From assembly GCA_016283195.1 (NCBI GenBank), contig JAEEML010000001.1:1-45228 (forward strand): a stretch of DNA of 45,228 nt, in the 5' to 3' direction. The position numbers were made by a program, and so were the translations under genes. The notes below the pieces were generated by a model that ran no database searches, was not told the origin of the DNA, and saw nothing but the letters and a program-made list of their open reading frames with translations. Shown piece after piece: positions 1 to 8,306 of the stretch (positions within the stretch are counted from its first letter, which is position 1; each line of letters begins with the position of its first letter). Source of the stretch: Deltaproteobacteria bacterium (GTDB taxonomy: Bacteria; JAEEML01).

Positions 1-1
1 A

Positions 2-1117
2 AATACTCCACTTTATCGTGCCCTTTATATTCATGTGCCTTTTTGCTGCGGTAAGTGCCGCTATTGCGACTTTTATTCGGAAAAAGAGCCGCCGGATGCT
101 GCGCTGGAAGCGCGCTATATAAACGCTATTATAAAGGAGCTTAACTGGCACAGCCCTGATTTTTCGCAGCTTGAGACGCTCTATATCGGCGGCGGGACGC
201 CCTCTTTATTGCGGCCGGAGAGTCTCAGCAAAATCATAGCTGCTATTGCCCAATACCGCCCCATAGAAGAGCTCACTGAGCTCACTATTGAGGTGAACCC
301 CGACGATGTGAGCCGGGAAAAGCTGGCCCACTACCTGGCTCTTGGCATAAACCGCCTAAGTATCGGCCTGGAATCGCCCGCTGAGCAGGAACTTGGCTTT
401 TTAGGCCGACGGCACACGGCTGCCCAGGGCCGCGCCGCCATTGAGCTAGCCCGGCAGGCCGGTTTTACTAATTTGAGCCTCGATCTTATCACCGGCCTGC
501 CGGGCCAGACGAAAGCCATTCAGGCGGCGCGGCTAAAAGAGCTCATAGAGTATAACCCGGAGCATATTTCCTGCTATCAGCTCACTATTTGTGAAAAGAC
601 GCCTCTTGGCCGAGCAGTGAAAAATGGTGAGATTCGCCCACTATCCGACCTGCGCCAGCTAGCCCTTTTAAAGGCCGCAGCGGCGCAGCTGGCGCAGGCG
701 GGGTATAGCCACTACGAAGTGAGTAACTATGCAAAATCACGCGCATTTGAGTGCCGCCACAACAGCATCTACTGGGAGCACCTGCCCTATCTGGGGCTGG
801 GGCCGGCGGCCCACTCCTTTAGCGGCACCGGGCGCTTCTGGAACAGCCAAAACCTGGCCAAATATTTGGCCAAAGTGGAAGCCGGGGTGAGCCCGGCCGC
901 CGGCCGCGAAAATTTGGATGCTTTTCAGCTAAAGTTGGAAGAGGTAGCTCTCGGTATCCGCACCAAGAGGGGCATTGCCGCCGGCCTAATAGCGGAAGAT
1001 ACAGCGGCGGAGCTGATAGCTAAGGGGCTCATCAAAAGAGAGGGCGAGCGCCTCATAGCCACAATGAAAGGCCTTACTGTGGCCGATAGGCTGCCCCTTT
1101 GGCTGCTGGACATTTAG
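2..1117 (+). CDS. hemW: HemW-like radical SAM protein, 5' end outside window
   Basis: This is a radical SAM protein of the HemN/HemW group (heme chaperone or coproporphyrinogen-oxidase-like), expected in the cytoplasm with one [4Fe-4S] cluster and SAM. The cluster motif CxxxCxxC is visible (Cys codons at 44, 56 and 65, with an extra Cys at 47), followed by YCDF and a GGGTPS motif at 188-205. A GTG at 35 would give 360 residues. However, the frame is open to the window edge, and the codons before it read NTPLYRALYIH, which is the conserved start of HemW ahead of VPFC. The true start is therefore upstream of the window. The C-terminal third fits the HemN_C region. HemW rather than oxygen-independent HemN is favoured by the compact N-terminus; this is family knowledge, not proof of function. 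Confidence 0.9.
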   Translation, partial: NTPLYRALYIHVPFCCGKCRYCDFYSEKEPPDAALEARYINAIIKELNWHSPDFSQLETLYIGGGTPSLLRPESLSKIIAAIAQYRPIEELTELTIEVNPDDVSREKLAHYLALGINRLSIGLESPAEQELGFLGRRHTAAQGRAAIELARQAGFTNLSLDLITGLPGQTKAIQAARLKELIEYNPEHISCYQLTICEKTPLGRAVKNGEIRPLSDLRQLALLKAAAAQLAQAGYSHYEVSNYAKSRAFECRHNSIYWEHLPYLGLGPAAHSFSGTGRFWNSQNLAKYLAKVEAGVSPAAGRENLDAFQLKLEEVALGIRTKRGIAAGLIAEDTAAELIAKGLIKREGERLIATMKGLTVADRLPLWLLDI

Positions 1118-1437
1118 CCTCTTTGGAACTTCATTGTTCATTCCCGCGATCTCTAACCATTTTTTTCTTGCCAGCCATTTTCCCCGTTGCCAACAACTTT
1201 CATCCAGTGTTATCCTGAGTTCTGGCCTTTGCCTGATAAGGATATACAATATGTTCAGTTCAGTTCAGTTCAGTTCAGTTCAGTTCAGTTCAGTTCAGTT
1301 CAGTCGCTTTATTTAATTGTAACACACTTCAAAATTTTCGGCAATCAAAAATTTGTAATTTATCATTTAATTTCGCACGTTTTTTCTATTTTGTTTCACA
1401 AAACCGCACCGATTTATTAATAATATAAGGAGTTTCT
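1118..1437. other. 320-bp intergenic region with pentamer repeat
   Basis: No gene is supported here. Two overlapping open frames run through it, but they mostly translate the TTCAG repeat and AT-rich sequence. The last 130 bases are AT-rich and end in a clear ribosome-binding site (AAGGAG, 7 bases before ATG 1438). I could not pick one convincing -35/-10 pair. No terminator hairpin with a T-run was seen after hemW. Confidence 0.6.
1254..1303. repeat. Perfect (TTCAG)x10 pentanucleotide tandem repeat
   Basis: Ten uninterrupted copies of TTCAG (50 bp) lie 135-184 bases upstream of the FISUMP gene start at 1438. A perfect microsatellite of this length is prone to slipped-strand length change. 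It lies outside any credible coding frame, so it could alter promoter spacing or an upstream binding site rather than a reading frame. Confidence 0.97.
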
Positions 1438-3021
1438 ATGCCCAGTCATTCGCTTAAAATAGCGTTTTTTTCTCTGGTATTATCTTTCGCTTTTCCCGCT
1501 CTCGCGCAAGAATACGGCACCTTCACCGATAGCCGCGACGGCACAGTTTATACCACAGTGCAAATCGGCCAGGAGACCTGGATGGCCGAAAACATGAAAT
1601 ATATCACCGATGAAATCAGCTGCGGCGCCGATGCCGGGCATGGCAGCTCCGTTAAAAACTACGGCTGCCTTTATAACTGGGCCGATGCTCAAAAAGTCTG
1701 CCCCGCCGGCTGGCATTTGCCCACGCAAGTGGAGTTCGGCCGCCTCTTAATCAAAATCGGCGAAGGCAAAGAAGGCTCCGATAATTTGCGCGACACTAGC
1801 TGGGGGGAGGCCAAAAACGGCTCCGGTTTTTCCGCTCTGCCGGCCGGTAGCCAGAGCTCCGGCAGCTATTTTGAATTTGGCCAGGGCGCCTATTTTTGGT
1901 CTATCACCGAGTGTGATTCTGAGGGCATTAACGCCTACGCCATGACTCTGCGCCCGGACAGAGTTTCAGTCAAAAGCTGCCATAGCCAGGTAGCCGACGC
2001 CCTTTCGGTGCGCTGCGTCAAAGATGTCGGCGAAATTCCCACTTACATATTAACCGATGAGCGCGATGGCAGCACTTATAAAACCGTGAAAATAGCCGGC
2101 GCAACCTGGCTTGCCGAAAATATAAAATATATTGCCGATGACATAGACTATAAAGCCACTGCCAAACCTGATGAATACGGCTATCTCTATAACTGGGCCG
2201 ATGCCCAAAAAGTCTGCCCCGCCGGCTGGCGCCTGCCAACCCGCGTGGAGTTCGACCGCCTGCTCACCCAGATGGGCAAAGGCGAAAAGGGCTCCGACAA
2301 TCTGCGCCATAGAAAGTGGGAAAAAGGCAAAAATATCTCCGGCTTTGGCGCCCTCCCCGCCGGTAGCTGCGACCGGAGCGGCTGCTCTTTTTTTGGCACG
2401 CAGGCCTATTTCTGGTCCGGCACGGGTCACGGCAAAGACCGCGCCTTTGGCCTCTATGTTGATAATGGCAAAGTCTCGGTAAATAGCGGCAAAAGCAGCA
2501 GCTATTTATCGGTGCGCTGTATTAAAAAAAGCGCTAAAGAGGCCGCCGCCCCAGAGGGAGCTATAGCTGCCGTGCCGCCGCAGGGCCCAGAGGCCGTGCC
2601 GCCAACCGGCACCGCTAAAGATAATAACGGCGATAAACGCTATCTTACCTCTTCTATAGTGGTGGGTACCGTGGGCGGCGGCGCCGGCGTTATCACCGGT
2701 GCAGTGCTCATAGCTATAGCGGCCAAATATGCAGGCGCTGTTAGCGCAGAAAAAGCCAAAATAGACAAAATCAATAATGGCGCTACTTTAAACGAGAGCC
2801 TCATGAATCAAAAAGAAGTTATGAACATGGAGCAAAAAGGGCGGCGGCTGGAAATAGGCAGCTATGTGGCCTTTGGAGTGGCCGGCGCGGCTGTGATTAC
2901 CGCCGTAGCTTTGGGCGTAAAACATAGCAAAAGCAAGAAAGCAGTTAATAATCAATATGTTACCGTAGCGCCGGCTTTTGATAACCGGGCGGCTGGCCTT
3001 ACTATCGGCGGCTCATGGTAG
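1438..3021 (+). CDS. Secreted protein with two FISUMP domains
   Basis: The 527-residue product starts with a cleavable signal peptide (hydrophobic to about residue 22, then ALAQ). It carries two copies of the Fibrobacter succinogenes major paralogous (FISUMP) domain at about 28-195 and 203-364. Each copy has the landmarks DG(T/S)xYxTV, WxAEN, YNWADAQKVCPAGW, LP, a FW motif and SVRC(I/V)K. A Pro/Ala-rich linker follows, then two hydrophobic segments at about 404-429 and 473-494 that could anchor the C-terminus. The domain is thought to be a cell-surface module; its molecular function is unknown. The start is supported by AAGGAG seven bases upstream. It lies 12 bp before the next gene, so the two are probably one transcript, downstream of the (TTCAG)10 tract. 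Confidence 0.85.
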   Translation: MPSHSLKIAFFSLVLSFAFPALAQEYGTFTDSRDGTVYTTVQIGQETWMAENMKYITDEISCGADAGHGSSVKNYGCLYNWADAQKVCPAGWHLPTQVEFGRLLIKIGEGKEGSDNLRDTSWGEAKNGSGFSALPAGSQSSGSYFEFGQGAYFWSITECDSEGINAYAMTLRPDRVSVKSCHSQVADALSVRCVKDVGEIPTYILTDERDGSTYKTVKIAGATWLAENIKYIADDIDYKATAKPDEYGYLYNWADAQKVCPAGWRLPTRVEFDRLLTQMGKGEKGSDNLRHRKWEKGKNISGFGALPAGSCDRSGCSFFGTQAYFWSGTGHGKDRAFGLYVDNGKVSVNSGKSSSYLSVRCIKKSAKEAAAPEGAIAAVPPQGPEAVPPTGTAKDNNGDKRYLTSSIVVGTVGGGAGVITGAVLIAIAAKYAGAVSAEKAKIDKINNGATLNESLMNQKEVMNMEQKGRRLEIGSYVAFGVAGAAVITAVALGVKHSKSKKAVNNQYVTVAPAFDNRAAGLTIGGSW

Positions 3022-3297
3022 GAGGGAATAGCAATGAAAACAAGAAACTTATCGTTTGCAGTTGGTGTTTTCCCATTTCTGACAGTTTGTGGCTGTTTAA
3101 ATTTTGATTCCGGCCCAGAAAGCGGGGTCATCTATCCTTGCGATGACAATGCAACATGCAATGAGGGCTTTATGTGCATAATAAGCTCGCGGCCTGGTTT
3201 TGAAAACGGCGAATGTGTACCGCTTTGTGAGAGTGATAAAGATTGCCCCAGTGGCCGCACTTGCCTGGATGGCGCGTGCAAAGTGCCAAATGCTAGC

Positions 3298-3339
3298 AAT
3301 AACAATAACAATACTACTAATAACAACAACAACAATAAC
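3298..3339 (+). repeat. Poly-Asn AAY triplet tract
   Basis: Fourteen consecutive codons encode five Asn, two Thr and seven Asn using AAT/AAC and ACT. They form a low-complexity linker between the N-terminal Cys-rich block and the EGF-like repeats. Its length probably varies in frame by slippage. Confidence 0.85.
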
Positions 3340-4803
3340 ACCCAATGCGAAAATCCGCTAAAAACCGGTACAAACTGCGATAAGTGCAAAAATGGCAAAA
3401 CCGGTGCAAACTGCGACGGTGAGTGCGAAAATCCGCTAAAAACCGGTGATAATTGCGATAAGTGTAAAAATGGAAGAACCGGCGACTTTTGTGATGGTGC
3501 CTGCAGCAATCCAATAATGACCGGAATAAATTGCGATGAATGTCAGCCTGGCTATTATGGCGAAAATTGTGAGCCCTGCATCTGCGAAAATGGCTCCTGC
3601 GACGATGGCAAAGAGGGCGACGGCACCTGTCTCAAATGTGCTAAAGGATTTTTTGGCGAAAATTGTCTAAATAAATGTCAGTGCACTGAAGACCAAACCT
3701 GTGATGATGGCCTAAGTGGCCGGGGCTGCTTATGCAATGGCAATTTTGTCGGCCCAAATTGCGATATTCCCATTAAGTGCCTCCACGGTGAGCTTAATTT
3801 TGCAGACGGCCATTGTAAAAGCGGCACTTGTACCAATGGTTTTGGCGGCGAAGATTGTGATCTGCCGCCTTGCACCATAAACGACCAAAAATGCAATAGC
3901 GATAACCGCCATGGCGTAAAATGCGAAGGCGGCTTCCTAAAAGAGTTTCTTTGTGCGGCCGATACCACCTGCGAACGGGCCCAAAATGGCTCTCTTTCTT
4001 GTAAAACGGTTATTAATGAGTGTCAGCCTGGCTATTATGGCGAAAATTGTCAGCCCTGCTCTTGCAACACTGCCCATGGCACTTGCAACGATGGCAGAAG
4101 CGGCAATGGTCTGTGCCGTACTTGTAATAGTGGCTATTTTGGTAAAACCTGTAATGGAGAAACTCGCTGTCTTTATGGCACTCCCAATGAGGGGCCAAGC
4201 GGTGATGGCCACTGCCAGGGAGCTTGCCGCGTCACTTCTTATACCGGCGAGGATTGCAATATTTTTATTACCTGTGAGCATGGCGAAGTCAATCCGCAAA
4301 ACGGCCATTGTAAAGGAAACTGTACTGGCAACTTTACCGGCCAAGATTGTAATGAATGTAAAACAGGTTGGGCAGGTACCAAATGCCAAGATTGTGACCA
4401 GAACCATTATGGGGCCTCTTGTCAGAATGCGTGCTCCTGCACCTCTTTGCAAGAGTGCTCTTCAGGGCTAGATGGCAAAGGATGCCAGTGCAAAAACCAG
4501 CTGATGACCGGCACTAATTGTGATCAGTGCAAAAATACACTGATGACCGGTACCTATTGTAACGAGTGCAAAAATTCGCTCATGACCGGTGAAAATTGTG
4601 ATGAGTGCAAGAATGGCAAGACCGGCACTAACTGTACTGGTGATTGCAAAAATCCGCTGATGACCGGAGACAATTGCGATAAAGAAATTAAGTGCCAGCA
4701 TGGTACACTCGATACGCAAACTGGCCATTGTAAGGGAACCTGTACGGGCAACTTTACCGGCGAAGATTGCAATAAGTGTAAAACAGGTTGGCAGGGTACA
4801 AAC

Positions 4804-4806
4804 TGA
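4804..4806 (+). other. In-frame TGA at a conserved Cys position
   Basis: Codon 591 of the EGF-like gene is TGA. Aligned to the equivalent repeat near 4375 (GTKC-QDC), the sequence here is GTN-stop-KEC, so the stop replaces the expected Cys codon by one base (TGT/TGC to TGA). The frame continues with intact repeats and a full FISUMP domain. Confidence 0.9.
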
Positions 4807-5701
4807 AAAGAGTGCAAATCCGGCTATTATGGAAGTAATTGCCAAAAGTGTAATTGCAATAGTTTACAGAGTTGCGAGTCCGGAATAAATGGCCAAGGTT
4901 GCCTATGCAATAACCCGCTGATGACCGGGGATAATTGCGACCAGTGCAAAAACCCACTGATGACCGGAGACAATTGCGATGTGTGCAAAAACGGGAGAAC
5001 AGGTGAGGAGTGTGATGGTGCATGCCGAATTGCCGATGGTACAATTGGCGAAGTATTAGATGATCATGATAATAACAGAAAATATCAAACAACGATGATT
5101 AACTGCCGCGAGTGGATGGCGGAGAATTACAAGCGCAAACTTGATTATTATGATGCTGGCCCTTATGAAGCTGGCGGCCATTGTGTGATAGGTACTAATC
5201 CTTATAGCTATTGTTATCCCAGTGGGAATAAAGATAATGTAGACACTTATGGTCTCCTCTACAATTGGGAGGTTGCCAAGTCCTATGCTTTTTGCCCAAC
5301 CGGGTGGCATTTACCATCGGTAGATGAACTCAGAGACCTACTAGACTATATGGGCGGTGAATCTACGGGCGCAAAAAACTTGCGGGCTACAACTTGGAAT
5401 CAAGGAACCGGTAAATACGGCTTTAATGTTCCCCCCGCTGGAGGATACTCCACTAGTACTGGTTCTTTCAGTTTTGGGTCTGAGGCCACGTTCTGGTCTC
5501 AGTCAAAGCTCAGTAATAGCTATCCGTATGTCCTGCAGGTGGATAACTATAATGCCAGTGTTAAATATACTAACGTCAGCAATTATTACTACTCAGTTCG
5601 CTGCATTAAAGACTTGCCTTGAGCCGGCCACCGGGCCCATTTGACCTCACCCCGTCTATAAAAGAAATTGCATCCACTCGCCCCTCTCCCAAGCGGCGAG
5701 G

Positions 5702-5790
5702 GGCTCCGCTTATTGGAAGCTAAAGCTTATTTTATCAAAAAAAACATGGGGTTAATTTTTTGCTAGGTAGTAAGCGGCGAAAACAGGAAA
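5702..5790. repeat. Dispersed intergenic repeat, copy A
   Basis: About 89 bp that align with 31677-31764 at roughly 85% identity by eye. Shared blocks include CTCCGCTTATTGG, TTATTTTATC, GTTAATTTTTTG and AGCGGCGAAAACAGGAAA. It lies between two convergent genes. A CCTCACCCCG string lies upstream of both copies. In copy A an imperfect inverted repeat (CCCCTC / GAGGGG) sits just before it. Confidence 0.8.
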
Positions 5791-5875
5791 GATAGCGGGC
5801 CCCAAGGGGGGCCGAGTGAGAAAACAGAAATTAAAGAGGTTACTTAGGGCTTTAGAAAAATGGGTTAGGCGGGGG

Positions 5876-7288
5876 TTATAAGTCTTTTATGCAGCGCACA
5901 GAAGCATAACGACTCCAATATATCGAGCTAATGTTGGCACGGCCACCGCTCAAAGTATAGACATAAACATACCCAATTTGGAAATACTGGTTCACATAGT
6001 CGCGCTTTGATGTCCAGAAATAGGTCGAATGGCCAAAGTATTTATATCCGTCATCATCACCGTCAAAAAGCATCTTCTCATATATGCCGGAAGGCAGAGC
6101 TTTAAAGCCATAAACATCGCGGCCTCTCCTTTTATAATCCCATTCGCTGGCGCCATCGGAGATAAGATCCAAAAAGGCTCCTTCCAGATTCATGGCATCA
6201 TATTGGCCCTGTTCATCAACATATTTATCAAGCTCTTCATAGTCGTCATCTGTCGGTAAACGCCAGCCATCTTCGGTGGGGCAGACTTTTTTGGCCGAAT
6301 CCCAATCATAAAGGAAGCCATACGTTTTCCAAGTGCCGCTATCGTCATTGGGATATAACCACAAAATCTCTTCATCTACAGGATTACCGTAGGCCATACT
6401 TTTACCCATCCAGAACTGCCGGCCAATCTTATATATGGGATATTCCATATTATGCCCATCAGCACGGGTATCGACATATTTACAAATTTTTGCATCGTAA
6501 TTGCTGCCTTTGACACATTCATTGCAGCCCACATCATTGCTGTAATAACCGCTGGGACACTCCAAGCTACATTCCGGGCCGTAATTGCCATTGGCGCAAA
6601 CATTACAATTTTTGCCAGTCCAGCCTTCTGCACAATTACTACACCCAACGGTATTATCTTTACCGGTGGCGCAGGTGCCGCCATGCCCACATTCGGGGCA
6701 TTTTATACAATCCGGGCCATAATAGCCCTCGGCACACTCATTGCACTCTTCACCGGTCCAGCCGCCCTCACAATCGGTACAACCTTTAAGATTAAGCGGG
6801 TTATTTATACAAATACCGTGCGCACAGGTGGCAGGGCAAGTCTTGCTGCAATTTTCACCATAATGGCCAACCACACAGGCGCTGCAATCAGCACCATCGA
6901 AACCGCTATCGCAACCGGTACAGCCGGTGGTATTGCTGGGCGAAGCTTCACAGCTGCCGCCGTTTTGACATATTGGGCAAATTTCCTCGCAGTTTTCGCC
7001 ATAAAAACCGGTGATGCACTGATCACAAGCCGGCTGATTGGCAAAGTTTCCTTCGCAAACTACCTCTTCATCACTCGCAGCGTCACTGGCAGCATCACTG
7101 GCAGCATCACTGGCAGCGTCACTTGCAGCGTCACTTGCGGCATCACTTGCGGCATCGGTTGGAGTATCAACACTATCGGCAGGCTTCGCAGGCTTTGCAG
7201 TGTTTTCGTTTTCTGACCCTACATTATTGCTGCATCCTACGGCCAGCAAAGTAGCAGTCAAAAGGCAACTCTTTAAAATCATTCTCAT
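5876..7288 (-). CDS. EGF-like / FISUMP lipoprotein with DAAS repeats
   Basis: The 470-residue product begins with a lipoprotein signal peptide (LLAVGC, Cys19). A low-complexity linker with seven DAAS units (45-72) follows, then Cys-rich EGF-like repeats (GFYGENC, GYYGPDC, GGTC and similar). A C-terminal FISUMP domain occupies about the last 185 residues (RQFWMGKSMAYGN, GFLYDWDSAKKVCP, WRLP, SVRCIKDL). The open frame extends to a TTG at 7300, but GGAG lies six bases before ATG 7288, so ATG 7288 is chosen. It is convergent with the interrupted FISUMP gene and has the same architecture, so the two are probably paralogues. It is expected on the outer membrane surface; its function is unknown. Confidence 0.85.
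   Translation of the reverse strand: MRMILKSCLLTATLLAVGCSNNVGSENENTAKPAKPADSVDTPTDAASDAASDAASDAASDAASDAASDAASDEEVVCEGNFANQPACDQCITGFYGENCEEICPICQNGGSCEASPSNTTGCTGCDSGFDGADCSACVVGHYGENCSKTCPATCAHGICINNPLNLKGCTDCEGGWTGEECNECAEGYYGPDCIKCPECGHGGTCATGKDNTVGCSNCAEGWTGKNCNVCANGNYGPECSLECPSGYYSNDVGCNECVKGSNYDAKICKYVDTRADGHNMEYPIYKIGRQFWMGKSMAYGNPVDEEILWLYPNDDSGTWKTYGFLYDWDSAKKVCPTEDGWRLPTDDDYEELDKYVDEQGQYDAMNLEGAFLDLISDGASEWDYKRRGRDVYGFKALPSGIYEKMLFDGDDDGYKYFGHSTYFWTSKRDYVNQYFQIGYVYVYTLSGGRANISSIYWSRYASVRCIKDL
7073..7156 (-). repeat. Seven 12-bp tandem repeats encoding (DAAS)7
   Basis: Seven near-identical 12-bp units (84 bp) in the linker after the lipobox of the minus-strand FISUMP lipoprotein. 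Units differ only at GGC/TGC and CGT/CAT-type positions. Slippage by one unit would keep the frame. Confidence 0.95.
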
Positions 7289-7406
7289 TTTTAACTCCAA
7301 AGCAAAAAAAGATTCCTAGCTTATAAACAAAAAGCTGGGCGCCTTTTAGCACTAAACGGCAATAAATGCAAGTGGGTTCAGGCAGTGGCCGCGAGAGAGC
7401 TGGGCT

Positions 7407-8216
7407 TTATTGGCGGGAAGAGATTCTAAACTGCCCAAGGGCTAGGAGCAAAGCCCCAAGGAGCAGCAAAAAGCCGCCCAGAGCAAGCGGCACCTTGCCC
7501 GGGTGACTTGCCACCTCAACAATCGTGTGCGCCCGCCCGGCTGCATCATGGTAATAGCTGGCCTGCGAGATATTAAAACCGGCAACGGTTATCGGCGCCC
7601 CAAGTTCCAGCTTTTCTTTAAATGAGGTGCCTTGGTACAAAATCTCCAGCTCGGTTTCATAAGCGGCATCGCGCCCCGCGGCATCGGTAATGATGGCAAA
7701 TTTAGCTGCACGCAGAGCAAAGGGCAGCGAGATATTCTTTTTTAAACCGTAGCTCAAATCCTTTGTAAATATGCTCTTGTAAGCAGCCTCATCCAGGCGT
7801 AAATAGCCGTGCTCGGCAAAATTACCTTCCAAATAACCGCCCACCATCACCATTAAAAGCGCCGCTTCGGTAAAAATAAGCGCGTAGCGGCCAAAATTGC
7901 GCTCTTGGCCATGAATTAGGCTATAAAACCTGGATGCTACATCGCCTAAAAGCGCCGCAAAAAGATAAAATGCCGTAAAAATAAAAAACCAAGACCTAAA
8001 GATGGTATTAAGTTCAAAAAAGAGCAGCACTGCAGTTAAAAATTCACCGTAAAGCCGGCTATAGGCCGCTGGCGTAAGCTGCTGCGGCACAACCATGGTT
8101 CCCAGCAAAATAGCTGTAAGAAAAAGGAAAATCATGGTGATAACCAGCCATGGCGTGCGCAGTATCTGCCAAAATCCATCAATAAAAACGCAAAAAATCT
8201 TTTTAGCCTGTTTCAT
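7407..8216 (-). CDS. ResB-like cytochrome c biogenesis family membrane protein (short)
   Basis: The 269-residue product has N-terminal hydrophobic segments at about 21-43 and 59-92, a third at about 108-127, a periplasmic-type middle region and a last hydrophobic segment at about 243-265. The layout follows ResB (CcsB partner in system II cytochrome c maturation): TPWL near the start, LGTxVPQ after TM1, FxSWFF, a beta-rich periplasmic part (GAPITVAGFNISQASYYHD) and a final helix. It is much shorter than typical ResB (about 450 residues), and no CcsA/ResC partner is next to it. The start ATG has AGGA three bases upstream. It is divergent from the S41 protease. ResB assignment is by resemblance only. 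Confidence 0.6.
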   Translation of the reverse strand: MKQAKKIFCVFIDGFWQILRTPWLVITMIFLFLTAILLGTMVVPQQLTPAAYSRLYGEFLTAVLLFFELNTIFRSWFFIFTAFYLFAALLGDVASRFYSLIHGQERNFGRYALIFTEAALLMVMVGGYLEGNFAEHGYLRLDEAAYKSIFTKDLSYGLKKNISLPFALRAAKFAIITDAAGRDAAYETELEILYQGTSFKEKLELGAPITVAGFNISQASYYHDAAGRAHTIVEVASHPGKVPLALGGFLLLLGALLLALGQFRISSRQ

Positions 8217-8306
8217 TTTCCTGCCTTAAACTGTTTAAAGGCCTTGCCCAGTTGGCCGCAATAATAGTATGTTGTCAACTGTCTCATGGGTGAAATGAGG
8301 GAAAAA

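Larger units (their letters stand above)
3034..5622 (+). pseudogene. EGF-like repeat / FISUMP lipoprotein interrupted by in-frame TGA
   Basis: One reading frame of 863 codons encodes a lipoprotein signal (lipobox V-C-G-C, Cys21) and a Cys-rich N-terminal block. A poly-Asn linker and a long run of EGF-like repeats follow (NPLMTGDNCDxCKN, GYYGENC, LxxGHCKGxC types). A FISUMP domain occupies about codons 680-862 and ends SVRCIKDLP. The frame is broken only by a TGA at 4804-4806 (codon 591). Without readthrough the product is a 590-residue repeat protein lacking FISUMP. The downstream open frame from ATG 4921 has no Shine-Dalgarno, and that Met lies inside a repeat, so it is not an independent gene. 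The start ATG 3034 has AGGAGG upstream. Either a recent nonsense mutation, a sequencing error or recoding explains the break; mutation is most likely because TGA ends several other genes here. Confidence 0.75.

Noticed and set aside
1187-1420. Small open frames spanning the TTCAG repeat
   Set aside because: They mostly translate the pentamer (VQFSS repeats), lack an RBS and have no credible start.
4807-4850. SECIS element for selenocysteine at the TGA
   Set aside because: Only a 3-bp stem (TCC/GGA) is visible; no stable hairpin with a suitable apical loop at the expected distance.
3340-5000. CRISPR-like array from regularly repeated units
   Set aside because: The repeats are in-frame EGF-like codons with varied lengths, not constant direct repeats with unique spacers.
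4921-5622. Independent gene for the FISUMP half after the TGA
   Set aside because: The ATG is inside a repeat motif, there is no Shine-Dalgarno or signal peptide, and the frame is continuous with the upstream gene.
6452-7216. 254-codon open frame antisense to the minus-strand FISUMP lipoprotein
   Set aside because: The opposite strand clearly encodes EGF-like repeats and a lipobox; the antisense product is low-complexity Ile/Ala/Thr-rich.
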